DNA of 64,000 nucleotides from Thermodesulfovibrio yellowstonii DSM 11347 (GTDB lineage Bacteria; Nitrospirota; Thermodesulfovibrionia; Thermodesulfovibrionales; Thermodesulfovibrionaceae). Location: positions 1,168,001 to 1,232,000 of the forward strand of contig NC_011296.1 of NCBI RefSeq assembly GCF_000020985.1, given 5' to 3'. How positions within the stretch are numbered: position 1 is the first letter of the stretch; each line of letters opens with the position of its first letter. A program made the position numbers and the translations under genes. The notes beneath the pieces are model-generated. The model ran no database searches, was not told the DNA's origin, and saw only the letters and a list, made by a program, of their open reading frames with translations. Below are positions 26,997 to 35,874 of the stretch, in pieces.

Positions 26997-27118
26997 CTAC
27001 CCTTTGCTCTTCTTCTTTTTATAACTCTTCTTCCACCCGGAGTGCTCATTCTTTTAAGAAAACCATGTGTTCTTTTCTTTTTAAGCTTATGTGGATGATA
27101 AGTTGTATACGCTCCCAA
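26978..27118 (-). CDS. rpmH: 50S ribosomal protein L34
   Basis: 46-aa basic protein. Core [20 protein letters not shown] then [12 protein letters not shown] is the L34 signature. The start is TTG 27118 with AGGAGG 6 nt upstream. The tail WRLTP extends past the usual end and overlaps yidD. It lies 14 bp downstream of rpmI, an unusual pairing that places L34 in the thrS-infC-rpmI transcript. Confidence 0.92.
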   Translation of the reverse strand: MGAYTTYHPHKLKKKRTHGFLKRMSTPGGRRVIKRRRAKGRWRLTP

Positions 27119-27131
27119 TTTTTACCTCCTG

Positions 27132-27332
27132 TTAAAACTTATATGGAATAAGCATTCTTATTGCCTTATATTGAGTCTCATCAACTTGAGCAATCTGTCT
27201 TAAATGTCTTGTTCTTTTTGAAGGCTTCCCTGTAAGCAAGTGACTTTTATTGGCTCTTCTTCGCATAATTTTTCCTGTTCCTGTAACTTTAAATCTTTTC
27301 GCTGCTCCTCTGTGAGTTTTAAGTTTTGGCAT
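27132..27332 (-). CDS. rpmI: 50S ribosomal protein L35
   Basis: 66 aa: [20 protein letters not shown] and [20 protein letters not shown] are the L35 signature. It follows infC as in most bacteria, but rplT (L20), the normal next gene, is absent and rpmH follows. Confidence 0.95.
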   Translation of the reverse strand: MPKLKTHRGAAKRFKVTGTGKIMRRRANKSHLLTGKPSKRTRHLRQIAQVDETQYKAIRMLIPYKF

Positions 27333-27388
27333 AAATAACCCCCTTCACAAGTTTAGACAACTATTTTAATAAATTTTATCCAAAATTA

Positions 27389-27895
27389 TCAATCTTTACC
27401 GGGAGCTATAATCATACTCATACTGTTGCCTTCAAGACGGGGCTCTTGTTCAATTTTATGTGCAAATCCTACAAGAAGGGCTTTTATTTTATCAAAAACT
27501 TTCATTCCCATTTCAGAGTGAACAATTTCTCTGCCTCTGAAAAAAAGAGTTATCCTTGCTTTATCCCCATCTTCAAGAAATCTTTTAATATGTTTGACTT
27601 TAAGCTGAAGATCATGGTCTGAAATCTGAGGTCTTATTTTTATTTCCTTTACAGTAGAAGGCTTTTTAGAAGAACCTTTTTTTTCAAGTTGATACTTATA
27701 TTTTCCATAATCCATTATTCTGCAAACTGGAGGACTTACATTTGGTGCTACTTCTACAAGATCATAACCTCTTTCACGAGCTATTTGAATAGCTTCTTTT
27801 GTATTTACTACTCCTATTTGCTTACCATTTTCATCAACAAGTCTTACTTCCTTTGCCTTAATTGCTTCATTTACTCTGATATCCTTTGTTGCTAT
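27389..27895 (-). CDS. infC: Translation initiation factor IF-3, ATA start
   Basis: 168 aa. N-domain DIRVNEAIKAKEVRLVDENG, linker MDYGKYKYQLEKK, C-domain to MSMIIAPGKD. No ATG, GTG or TTG occurs in frame before the linker Met at 27715, which would delete the whole N-domain. ATA 27895 lies 7 nt after a perfect GGAGG (27907-27903) and gives a full-length IF3. IF3 rejects non-canonical starts, and E. coli infC uses AUU for autoregulation, so ATA is functionally sensible. It lies 17 bp after the thrS stop. Confidence 0.93.
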   Translation of the reverse strand: MATKDIRVNEAIKAKEVRLVDENGKQIGVVNTKEAIQIARERGYDLVEVAPNVSPPVCRIMDYGKYKYQLEKKGSSKKPSTVKEIKIRPQISDHDLQLKVKHIKRFLEDGDKARITLFFRGREIVHSEMGMKVFDKIKALLVGFAHKIEQEPRLEGNSMSMIIAPGKD

Positions 27896-27912
27896 TTTCC
27901 CACCTCCTTGAA

Positions 27913-29802
27913 TTATTTTTTATCTTTTATATCGTTAACAAGAAACTCTATAAATTTTTCAAATTTTATAAGTTCAAAATTTTCTCCATCTCTTTTACGA
28001 ACAGTTATAGCATTATTTTCAATTTCTTTATCGCCAATTATTACCATATAAGGAACTTTGTTCAAGGTTGCATTTCTTATCTTGTATCCTATTTTTTCAT
28101 TGTCAATATTTAACTTAACTCTGAAATCATTATTTATCAGTTGTCTATAAACTCTGGCTGCATAATCAGCATGTTTTTCAGAAATAGACATCACTTCAAT
28201 CTGCACAGGAGCAAGCCATAGGGGGAAAGCACCCGCATAGTGCTCAATCAACACTCCCATAAATCTTTCAAGTGAGCCCATCAGAGCTCTATGTATCATA
28301 ATTGGCCTGTGTTCTTTGCCATCTTTTCCTCTATATGTGATGTCAAATCTTTCTGGAATATTAAAATCAACTTGAATTGTGCTACATTGCCATGACCTAT
28401 TAAGAACATCTTTTATTTTTATATCAATTTTGGGTCCATAAAAAACTCCTTCACCTGGGTCAATCTGATATGGAAGATTTCTTGTTTTAAGTGCTTCTTC
28501 TAAAGCAAATGTTGCTTTTTCCCAATTCTCAATGCTTCCAACATATTTTTCAGGTCTTGTGGAAATATATATATCATAAGCAGTGAAACCAAATGTTGAA
28601 AGAATGAACACAGTAAAATCAAGAACTTTTTGAATCTCTTCTTCCAGCTGTTCTTCTGTACAGAATATATGAGCATCGTCTTGTGTAAAACCTCTCACTC
28701 TTAAAAGTCCATGAAGAACTCCTGACCTTTCATATCTGTAAACTGTTCCAAGTTCTGCAAATCTTAATGGAAGTTCTCTATAACTCCGAAGTTCGGATTT
28801 ATAAACCTGAATATGAAATGGGCAATTCATAGGCTTAAGCTGATACGCAATTTCGTCAATTTCCATAGGTGAATACATGTTTTCTCTATAAAAATCTAAA
28901 TGTCCACTTTTTCTCCATAAATCAAGCCTTGCAATATGTGGGGTATAAAGAAGTTGATATCCTGCTTTTAAATGTTCGTCCTTCCAGAAATCCTCTATTA
29001 TCTTTCTAACGATTGCTCCATTAGGAAGCCAGATTATAAGACCAGGACCAACTTCTTCACTTATTTCAAAAAGTCTGAGTTGTTTACCAAGTCTTCTATG
29101 GTCTCTCTTTTTAACTTCCTCAAGAAAATTAAGATAGTCCTGTAACTCTTCTTTAGTGGGAAAAGCAGTGCCATATATCCTCTGAAGCATCTTGTTTCTT
29201 TCATCCCCTCTCCAGTAAGCTCCAGCAACACTTAAAAGCTTGAATGCCTTAACAATACCTGTATGAGGGATATGAGGACCTCTACATAAATCTATGAATC
29301 CACCTTCTTCATATATGGAAACTTTCTCATCCTCTATTTCATTTATTATTTCAATTTTATAAGATTCACCAAGACTTTCAAAAAGCTTTATTGCTTCATC
29401 TTTTGATATTTCTTTTCTTATAAATGGCTGCCTTGATTTAATTATTTCATGCATTCTTTTTTCTATTTTTTGAAGGTCTTCTTCTGTAAAAGGAGTATCT
29501 CTATCAAAATCATAATAAAATCCATCTTCAATTGCTGGTCCTATGGTAACTTTCACATCTGGGAATAAATCTTTTACAGCATGAGCCATTATGTGAGCTA
29601 CCGAATGTCTAAGTATTTCAAGCCCTTCTTTGCTTTGAGGAGTAATTATTTCAATTTCTTCATCTTCATTAAGAGAAGATATGAATGATAGATCTTTTAT
29701 TTCTCTATTTATTTTGAGGGCTATTGCCTGATTTTCTTTCAATAGTTTCTTTAGTTCTTCAGGCATCAACTCAACAATATTGTCTTTAATTTTTACTTTT
29801 AT
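27913..29802 (-). CDS. thrS: Threonyl-tRNA synthetase, ATA start
   Basis: 629 aa. TGS domain (about 1-60), editing/SAD domain ([11 protein letters not shown] with HxxxH), class II catalytic core (motif 2 [18 protein letters not shown]; Zn Cys in PMNCPFH) and anticodon-binding domain. The first conventional starts, TTG 29769 and ATG 29766, cut off the first TGS strand and have no Shine-Dalgarno site. ATA 29802 restores [11 protein letters not shown] and lies 6 nt after GGAGG (29813-29809). Shares the unusual start with infC immediately downstream. Confidence 0.93.
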   Translation of the reverse strand: MKVKIKDNIVELMPEELKKLLKENQAIALKINREIKDLSFISSLNEDEEIEIITPQSKEGLEILRHSVAHIMAHAVKDLFPDVKVTIGPAIEDGFYYDFDRDTPFTEEDLQKIEKRMHEIIKSRQPFIRKEISKDEAIKLFESLGESYKIEIINEIEDEKVSIYEEGGFIDLCRGPHIPHTGIVKAFKLLSVAGAYWRGDERNKMLQRIYGTAFPTKEELQDYLNFLEEVKKRDHRRLGKQLRLFEISEEVGPGLIIWLPNGAIVRKIIEDFWKDEHLKAGYQLLYTPHIARLDLWRKSGHLDFYRENMYSPMEIDEIAYQLKPMNCPFHIQVYKSELRSYRELPLRFAELGTVYRYERSGVLHGLLRVRGFTQDDAHIFCTEEQLEEEIQKVLDFTVFILSTFGFTAYDIYISTRPEKYVGSIENWEKATFALEEALKTRNLPYQIDPGEGVFYGPKIDIKIKDVLNRSWQCSTIQVDFNIPERFDITYRGKDGKEHRPIMIHRALMGSLERFMGVLIEHYAGAFPLWLAPVQIEVMSISEKHADYAARVYRQLINNDFRVKLNIDNEKIGYKIRNATLNKVPYMVIIGDKEIENNAITVRKRDGENFELIKFEKFIEFLVNDIKDKK

Positions 29803-29818
29803 GCCTAACCTCCTTAAA

Positions 29819-29847
29819 ATTTTAAATCTATATTAATCTAAAAGCAA
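29819..29847 (-). promoter_or_regulatory. Possible thrS-infC-rpmI-rpmH promoter
   Basis: On the minus strand TTGCTT (29847-29842) and TAAAAT (29824-29819) with a 17-bp spacer. The predicted transcript would begin near the GGAGG before ATA 29802, so the leader is very short. Confidence 0.4.
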
Positions 29848-29863
29848 TACAATAATCAATATC

Positions 29864-30565
29864 TTATACTAAAACTCCATCAATCATTCTCAGTTTTCTT
29901 GTGCATTGCTGTGCAAGAGATTCATTATGAGTAACAATTATAAAAGTTGTGCCAATTTCTGAATTAATTTTTTTAAAAAGCTCAAAAAGTTCCTTGGCAG
30001 AGCTTGAATCAAGATTTCCTGTGGGCTCATCAGTAAGTATAAGAGGAGGATTTTTAAATAAAGCTCTTGCAATTGCAACTCTTTGCTGCTCTCCTCCTGA
30101 GAGTTCACCTGGACGATGAAAAGCTCTTTCTGCTATCCCTAATTTTTTTAGTATTTCAAGAGCCTTTTCCTTGAGTGATTCATAAGTTTGTCTCGCCCTT
30201 TTATGTTCATTTGCAATTAATTCAGGCATTACAATATTTTCAATAACATTAAATTCAGGTAAAAGATAGTGAAACTGAAATACAAAACCAATATTTCTAT
30301 TACGAAACTCTGAAAGGGCATCTCTTGAAAGATTGAAAGGATTTATTTCACCATCAAATTTATACAAAATTTCACCTGATGTTGGAATATCAAGAGTGCC
30401 AATTACATGAAGAAATGTGCTTTTGCCAACTCCACTTGCTCCTGTAATTGCAACAATTTCACCATGATAGGCTATAAAATCAATTCCCTTTAATACTTCT
30501 ATTGAGCCAGCCTTTGTCCAGTAAGTTTTTTTAAGGTTTTTTGTTATTAGTATCTCTTTTTTCAT
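29864..30565 (-). CDS. lolD: Lipoprotein-releasing ABC transporter ATPase LolD
   Basis: About 233 aa. Walker A GASGVGKST, Q-loop FQFHYLLPEFN, ABC signature LSGGEQQRVAIARAL, Walker B LILTDEPTGNLD and switch His in VTHNE. LolD powers release of outer-membrane lipoproteins to LolA. The start is set at ATG 30565 (MKKEILITKNLKKTYW); TTG 30583 is open but extends further into the preceding gene. It follows the permease gene and a small membrane protein. Confidence 0.9.
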   Translation of the reverse strand: MKKEILITKNLKKTYWTKAGSIEVLKGIDFIAYHGEIVAITGASGVGKSTFLHVIGTLDIPTSGEILYKFDGEINPFNLSRDALSEFRNRNIGFVFQFHYLLPEFNVIENIVMPELIANEHKRARQTYESLKEKALEILKKLGIAERAFHRPGELSGGEQQRVAIARALFKNPPLILTDEPTGNLDSSSAKELFELFKKINSEIGTTFIIVTHNESLAQQCTRKLRMIDGVLV

Positions 30566-30782
30566 CACGAAAAGGTTTTCCAAACTCTTCTATTTTCTTC
30601 AATATAAATTGATGAATACTGTCTGCTTTATCTGCAGCATAGTGAAATCCTTTTTTAACAATTCCTGTTGTTTTATCTCCAGCTTGTCTAATTTTTTCTC
30701 CACCAAAAAACAATGCTACAACAAAAAAAATAATAAAAACAATTATACTCAGACATCCGATATTTCTTATGAATTTAAACAC
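30531..30782 (-). CDS. Small membrane protein between lolC/E and lolD
   Basis: 83 aa, not recognised. One N-terminal transmembrane helix (IGCLSIIVFIIFFVVALFF, about 8-27) and a soluble charged, helical tail. It abuts the permease stop and overlaps lolD by about 35 nt, so it is co-translated with the Lol genes. It may be an accessory subunit (inference). Confidence 0.65.
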   Translation of the reverse strand: MFKFIRNIGCLSIIVFIIFFVVALFFGGEKIRQAGDKTTGIVKKGFHYAADKADSIHQFILKKIEEFGKPFRDEKRDTNNKKP

Positions 30783-31988
30783 CTATTCATACCTCAAAAT
30801 CTCAACAGGATTTATTTTTGAAGCTCTGTGAGCAGGATATATAGTGGAGACAAGGCTGATAAATAAAGCACTTGCACATATCAAAACAATATCAAGAACC
30901 TTAACCTTAACAGGTAATTTACTCAGATAGTAAACATCTGCTGGAAGTTTAACAATATCATAAGACCTAACAATTTCGCATAAAATAAGACCTCCTGTTA
31001 AACCCACCAAAATTCCAATTAACCCAATAATAAGTCCCTGACACATGAAAATTAGTTTTATCAACCTGTCGGTTGCACCCATTGATTTAAGTATAGCAAT
31101 ATCTCTCTGTTTTTCAGTTACATTTACCATTAACATGCTTATTATATTAAATGAAGCAACAAGAACAATCAATATTAGAATAATGAACATTGCGAACTTT
31201 TCAAGTTTAAGAGCAGAAAAAAGATTTTTATTCATCTGCATCCAATCTTTAACATAAAACTCTCCATCAAGCTCCTTAGTAATAGCCTGACTGATAAAGT
31301 TTGCTTTGTAAACATCTTTAAGTCTAAGCTGAATACCTGTTACTTTGTTTCCATATTCAAAAAAATCTTGGGCTATCTTCAGGTCTGTTATAACAAGATT
31401 CATATCATATTCAAACATTCCTATCTCAAAAATCCCAGTAACAATAAATTTTTTAACCTTAGGAATTATGCCAAGCGGACCCATTGTTCCCATTGGAGAT
31501 ATAACTGTAATTGTATCGCCAGGCAATACTCCGAGCATGTTAGCAAGCTCTTTGCCTATTATTATCCATGGTAACTCTGTATAATTTTCGTATTTATATT
31601 TGATATATTTGAATATTTCTGTAGTCTTTCTATCATATTCTGGAATAATACCCCTAAGATAAACTCCATGAGCCCTTTTACCTGATGAAATCAATACCTG
31701 TCCCATTATAAAGGGAGAGCATGCTTGAATTTCATTTTTTTTTGATAAAAAATCCATCATAGTTTTATAATCACTGATACCTCCAGAGTAACTCAAAAGC
31801 ACAGCATGCGCTTGGGTGCCAAGAATTTTTTTCTGTAAATCCTCATGGAATCCACTTACTACAGATATAACAACTATCAGAGCCATAACACCAAGCGCAA
31901 TCCCGCTTATAGAAATTACTGCCCCGAATGAAAGCCCTTTTTTTCTACTTTTCAAATATCTTAAAGCAATAAAAAAGGGAAGTCTCAT
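30783..31988 (-). CDS. lolC: Lipoprotein-releasing ABC permease LolC/LolE
   Basis: 401 aa FtsX-like permease with four TM segments: one N-terminal (about 24-47), a periplasmic domain, and three C-terminal (about 270-400). ALRYLKSRKKGLSFGAVISI and RDIAILKSMGATDRLI are typical of LolC/E. Only one permease gene is present, suggesting a homodimeric LolF-like transporter (inference). It overlaps lysS by 4 nt. Confidence 0.9.
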   Translation of the reverse strand: MRLPFFIALRYLKSRKKGLSFGAVISISGIALGVMALIVVISVVSGFHEDLQKKILGTQAHAVLLSYSGGISDYKTMMDFLSKKNEIQACSPFIMGQVLISSGKRAHGVYLRGIIPEYDRKTTEIFKYIKYKYENYTELPWIIIGKELANMLGVLPGDTITVISPMGTMGPLGIIPKVKKFIVTGIFEIGMFEYDMNLVITDLKIAQDFFEYGNKVTGIQLRLKDVYKANFISQAITKELDGEFYVKDWMQMNKNLFSALKLEKFAMFIILILIVLVASFNIISMLMVNVTEKQRDIAILKSMGATDRLIKLIFMCQGLIIGLIGILVGLTGGLILCEIVRSYDIVKLPADVYYLSKLPVKVKVLDIVLICASALFISLVSTIYPAHRASKINPVEILRYE

Positions 31989-33469
31989 TTTGTCTCTGGT
32001 CTTAAAAGAGGAAAGAGAATAACATCTCTTATTGATTGATTGTTAGTCAAAATCATGACAAGTCTATCTATTCCAATGCCTTCACCTGCTGCTGGAGGCA
32101 TACCAATTTCAAGTGCTCTTACAAAATCTTCATCCATTTCTGGAACTTCTTCATCACCCTTAAGTCTTTCTTCAAGTTGGCGTAGAAATCTCTCTTTTTG
32201 GTCAAGAGGATCATTCAACTCTGAGAAGGCATTAGCCATTTCTCTGCCTGCGATAAAAAGTTCAAATCTTTCAACAAGTTCTGGATTATCCTTTTTCCTC
32301 TTTGCCAATGGCGAAAGCTCAACAGGATAATCAATAATAAATGTTGGTTGAATCAACTCTGGTTCAACGACTTCCTTAAATATCTCATCAAGCACCTTAC
32401 TAAGACTACTTCCTTCAGGAATCTCTATACCTTTTGCCTTAGCCCATTTAAAAGCAAGATTGCAATCTTTCATCACTTCTTCAGGTACACCTTTATTCTT
32501 CAATGCATCAAACATGGTAATTCTTTTAAAGGGCGGAGTAAAATCAATTATATAATCTCCATATTTTACCTGAAGACTTCCACAAACTTTCTGAGTAATG
32601 TAACTTAAAAGTTTTTCTGTAAAATCCATAAGCCAGTTGTAATCTTTATAGGCTACATAAAACTCTATCATTGTGAATTCAGGATTATGTTTTGTTGAGA
32701 TTCCCTCATTACGAAAGTTTTTTCCTATTTCAAAAACTCTTTCAAAGCCTCCAACCAAGAGTCTCTTCAAATAAAGTTCAGGAGCGATTCTTAAATAAAG
32801 CTCCATATCAAGAGCTTCATGATATGTTTTAAAAGGCTTTGCTCTTGCTCCACCAGCTATTGTATGCATCATAGGAGTTTCAACCTCAAGAAAACCCTCA
32901 TTTTCAAGGAACTCTCTTAAATACTTTATAATTAGCTGTCTCTTTACAAATGTTTCTTTTACTGATGGATTTACAATAAGGTCAACATATCTTTGCCTGT
33001 ACCGTGCCTCAATATCTTTAAGACCATGCCATTTTTCTGGAAGAGGTCTCAAAGACTTGCTTAAAAATACAAAATTATGAACTTCTATGGTTAATTCATT
33101 AGTTTTTGTTCTAAAAAGCCTTCCTTCAACTCCTACAATATCTCCAATATCAAGATTTTTAATTAATGAAAACTTTTCTCCTAATATATCTTTTCTTAAA
33201 TAAATCTGAATTTTCCCCTTTGAATCCTGAACATGAGCAAAAGCTGCTTTACCAAAATCTCTTAACAGAATTACTCTTCCAGCAACTGATATGGTTATAT
33301 TTTCATTTTCTAAATGTTCTTTCTCAAATTCTCCAAATTTTTTAAAAATATCTTCAGTGCTATCTGAAGGTTCAAATGTTCCATTATAAGGCTCTATACC
33401 AAGACTTCTTAATGCGGTAAGTTTTTTAATCCTCTGTTGAATCAACTCTGAAAGCGGCGTTTCCTGCAT
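31985..33469 (-). CDS. lysS: Lysyl-tRNA synthetase, class II
   Basis: 494 aa. OB-fold anticodon domain (about 55-150), then the class II core: motif 2 RNEGISTKHNPEFTMIEFY and motif 3 GIGIDRLVMILTN near the C-terminus. It charges tRNA-Lys. Preceded by tRNA-Pro and overlapping the lol permease gene, so it is the first gene of that operon. Confidence 0.96.
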   Translation of the reverse strand: MQETPLSELIQQRIKKLTALRSLGIEPYNGTFEPSDSTEDIFKKFGEFEKEHLENENITISVAGRVILLRDFGKAAFAHVQDSKGKIQIYLRKDILGEKFSLIKNLDIGDIVGVEGRLFRTKTNELTIEVHNFVFLSKSLRPLPEKWHGLKDIEARYRQRYVDLIVNPSVKETFVKRQLIIKYLREFLENEGFLEVETPMMHTIAGGARAKPFKTYHEALDMELYLRIAPELYLKRLLVGGFERVFEIGKNFRNEGISTKHNPEFTMIEFYVAYKDYNWLMDFTEKLLSYITQKVCGSLQVKYGDYIIDFTPPFKRITMFDALKNKGVPEEVMKDCNLAFKWAKAKGIEIPEGSSLSKVLDEIFKEVVEPELIQPTFIIDYPVELSPLAKRKKDNPELVERFELFIAGREMANAFSELNDPLDQKERFLRQLEERLKGDEEVPEMDEDFVRALEIGMPPAAGEGIGIDRLVMILTNNQSIRDVILFPLLRPETK

Positions 33470-33512
33470 AGTTATAAGTTATACCCCCTTCAATTTTTAT
33501 TTCATTAAAAAA

Positions 33513-33587
33513 TCGGGGCGAGCCGATTTGAACGGCCGACCACTCGCACCCCAAGCGAGTGCGCTAACCAGGCTGCGCTACGCCCCG
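33513..33587 (-). tRNA. tRNA-Pro(GGG)
   Basis: 75-nt cloverleaf on the minus strand: acceptor CGGGGCG/CGCCCCG, anticodon stem CTCGC/GCGAG with loop TTGGGGT (anticodon GGG), discriminator A. CCA is not encoded. It starts 3 nt after the merR-type gene stop, so it is probably co-transcribed with ihfA-merR. Confidence 0.93.
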
Positions 33588-33589
33588 AT

Positions 33590-33931
33590 TCAGGAAAGCA
33601 TCCTCAAAATCTCTTTAAGCTTATATCTTATTTTTTCTATTATATCTTCCCTTGAAAATCTTTCACAGGGAATTAATCTATTTCCCAATTTCTGTCTTAC
33701 ACCTTCTACTGTGTATCTATCTTCATAAAGCATCTTTTTTATTAACAAAATAATTTCAATATCTTTTTTAGTATACAATCTTTGTCCAGTCTTTGTCTTC
33801 TTAGGCTTTAAAAAAGGAAATTCTGTTTCCCAATATCTTAAAACATAAGGCTCTACACCAACAATTCTACTTGTCTCGCCAATTTTATAAAAAATTTTAA
33901 AAGGTAATTCTTTTTGTAATGCTTCCCCCAT
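33590..33931 (-). CDS. MerR-family transcriptional regulator
   Basis: 113 aa: winged HTH at the N-terminus (YKIGETSRIVGVEPYVLRYW; KTGQRLYTKKDIEII) and a short helical tail without a metal-binding loop. This small MerR next to an IHF-type gene is a conserved bacterial pair. No targets can be read from the sequence. Confidence 0.88.
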   Translation of the reverse strand: MGEALQKELPFKIFYKIGETSRIVGVEPYVLRYWETEFPFLKPKKTKTGQRLYTKKDIEIILLIKKMLYEDRYTVEGVRQKLGNRLIPCERFSREDIIEKIRYKLKEILRMLS

Positions 33932-33932
33932 T

Positions 33933-34217
33933 TCAGCTTATGTTTTTCTGAATGGACTGCTTCAACTGTTCACTTGGTCTAAAAGTCACTACCTTTCTGG
34001 GCTTGATCTCAACAATCTGCATAGTTTTTGGATTTCTACCTATCCTACTTCCTTTCCTTCTTACTGTAAAAACCCCAAAACCTGATATTTTTACTACCTC
34101 TTCTTCCTGTAAAGCCTCCTTCATTGTCTCAAACACTGTTTCCACAATCTTGTGTATCTCTGTTCTCGGCAATCCCACTCTTTCAAAAATAAAATTAACA
34201 AGGTCTGCTTTGGTCAT
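33933..34217 (-). CDS. ihfA: Integration host factor alpha-like (HU family) protein
   Basis: 94 aa DNA-bending protein: MTKADLVNFIFERVGLPRTE, the hydrophobic core GFGVFTVRRKGSRIGRNP and VTFRPSEQLK. Arm residues (GRNPKTM) insert in the DNA minor groove. AGGAGG precedes ATG 34217. It is followed 1 nt later by the merR-type gene. Confidence 0.9.
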   Translation of the reverse strand: MTKADLVNFIFERVGLPRTEIHKIVETVFETMKEALQEEEVVKISGFGVFTVRRKGSRIGRNPKTMQIVEIKPRKVVTFRPSEQLKQSIQKNIS

Positions 34218-34248
34218 TACTGCCTCCTGTCTACTTGTAATTCATTGA

Positions 34249-34279
34249 ATTTTATCCTATTATATTGCAATATTGTCAA
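34249..34279 (-). promoter_or_regulatory. ihfA promoter
   Basis: Perfect TTGACA (34279-34274) and TAAAAT (34254-34249) on the minus strand; spacer 19 bp, slightly long. The leader carries AGGAGG at 34228-34223. This contrasts with the leaderless neighbours. Confidence 0.6.
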
Positions 34280-34402
34280 GTTATTATAGGTTCTTCTGAA
34301 AATCAAAAAACTAAAGAGTTGTTATATTAACCAACAAAAGTGAAATGCTATATTTATTTAAAAGAGCTTAAAAGTTTTATAGAAAAATTTTTCAAAATCG
34401 TG

Positions 34403-34430
34403 TATAATTTAATGATTTTAGGTTTATAAT
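34403..34430 (+). promoter_or_regulatory. Tandem -10 boxes before pyrR, short or no leader
   Basis: TATAAT occurs at 34403-34408 and again at 34425-34430. The second ends 8 nt before ATG 34439, giving a leaderless mRNA; the first would give ~24 nt. Neither leaves room for a PyrR-type attenuator. Confidence 0.5.
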
Positions 34431-34438
34431 CTCTCACT

Positions 34439-34969
34439 ATGGAAAAAGAACTTCTCAATGAACAGGAAATAGAAAGAATCCTTAACAGGATTACCCACGA
34501 AATATTAGAAAGGAACAAGGGAGCTGAAAATATATGTTTGATAGGTATTGTAACAGGTGGTGTATATCTTGCTGAAAGAATCAAAAAAAAGATAGAACAA
34601 ATAGAAAGTATGAATGTTCCATTAGGAAGCCTTGATATATCTTTTTACAGAGATGATATAAATCTTTCAAAAAAGCGTAAGGCAATAAAACCTACTCATA
34701 TTCCTTTTAGTATTGATGAAAAGAAGGTCATACTTGTAGATGATGTTCTCTATACAGGGAGGTCAACCAGAGCTGCAATGGATGCATTGATGGATTTTGG
34801 AAGACCAGCCGAAATTCAACTTGCTGTTTTAATTGACAGAGGGCACAGAGAATTACCAATAATGGCTAACTATACAGGTAAATACATACCTACCTCAAGA
34901 AATGAGAAAATTAAAGTATATCTCAAAGAAATTAAGGGGAAGGATTCAGTAGTTTTGATTACACAATGA
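34439..34969 (+). CDS. pyrR: PyrR bifunctional regulator / uracil phosphoribosyltransferase
   Basis: 176 aa. PRPP motif VILVDDVLYTGRSTRAAMDA (about 98-117) and family N-terminus MEKELLNEQEIERIL. PyrR elsewhere binds pyr leader RNA and also makes UMP from uracil. Here it opens the pyr cluster, yet no leader with antiterminator structures exists upstream. It overlaps pyrB by 4 nt. Confidence 0.93.
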   Translation: MEKELLNEQEIERILNRITHEILERNKGAENICLIGIVTGGVYLAERIKKKIEQIESMNVPLGSLDISFYRDDINLSKKRKAIKPTHIPFSIDEKKVILVDDVLYTGRSTRAAMDALMDFGRPAEIQLAVLIDRGHRELPIMANYTGKYIPTSRNEKIKVYLKEIKGKDSVVLITQ

Positions 34970-35874
34970 AAGACCTTATTGGAATAAAAGAGCTTTCAAG
35001 GCAGAATATTGAGGAAATTCTCAATACAGCTAAAGCTTTTAAAGAAGTTCTTAGCAGAGATATCAAAAAAGTTCCTACACTACGTGGAAAAACAGCCATT
35101 AATCTTTTCTTTGAACCATCAACAAGAACAAGAACATCCTTTGAACTTGCTGAAAAACGTCTTAGCCTTGATGTGCTTAATTTCTCAATAAGTACAAGCA
35201 GTGTTGTAAAAGGAGAAACTCTTTATGATACCCTGAAAACCATTGAGGCATATAATGTTGACTATATTGTAATTAGACATTCCTCTTCAGGAGCAGCCAA
35301 GTTTGTTGCAGAACATACGCCTGCTTCTGTCATAAATGCTGGAGATGGCACAAATGAACATCCAACTCAAGCTTTGCTTGATGCTTTCAGTATTCTTGAA
35401 GTAAAGGGCAGACTTGATGGGCTTAAAATAGCTATTGTAGGAGATATAATTCATAGTAGAGTTGCTCGTTCAAATCTCTATCTTTTAAGCAAATTTGATA
35501 CTGATATAAGATTTGTAGGTCCACCTACTCTTCTACCAGAAGATGCACCTGATAATGTGAAAATTTTTTATGACCTAAAAAAAGGTATTAAAGATGCTGA
35601 TGTAGTAATGCTTCTTAGAATTCAACTTGAAAGGCAAAAAGGTGCTTTTATTCCCTCCTTAAAAGAGTATTTTCATGTTTGGGGGTTGAAGAAAGAAGCA
35701 TTCTCCTATTTAAAAAATGATGTAATTATAATGCATCCAGGACCTATGAATAGAGGGGTGGAAATTTCAACAGAGGTTGCAGATAGTTCTCGTTCAATAA
35801 TCCTCAGACAGGTAACAAATGGCATTGCTACAAGAATGGCTGTAATTTATCTTTTAACACCAAAGGAGGCTTAG
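34966..35874 (+). CDS. pyrB: Aspartate carbamoyltransferase catalytic subunit
   Basis: 302 aa. Carbamoyl-phosphate motif FFEPSTRTRTSFELAEKRL (about 45-63), HPTQALLDAF (about 131) and HPGPMNRG near the C-terminus. It makes carbamoyl aspartate. No pyrI lies nearby. It overlaps pyrR and abuts pyrC. Confidence 0.96.
   Translation: MKDLIGIKELSRQNIEEILNTAKAFKEVLSRDIKKVPTLRGKTAINLFFEPSTRTRTSFELAEKRLSLDVLNFSISTSSVVKGETLYDTLKTIEAYNVDYIVIRHSSSGAAKFVAEHTPASVINAGDGTNEHPTQALLDAFSILEVKGRLDGLKIAIVGDIIHSRVARSNLYLLSKFDTDIRFVGPPTLLPEDAPDNVKIFYDLKKGIKDADVVMLLRIQLERQKGAFIPSLKEYFHVWGLKKEAFSYLKNDVIIMHPGPMNRGVEISTEVADSSRSIILRQVTNGIATRMAVIYLLTPKEA

Noticed and set aside
34280-34438. Searched for a pyr attenuator or other riboswitch
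   Set aside because: No terminator/antiterminator pair or conserved box; the region is AT-rich promoter sequence.
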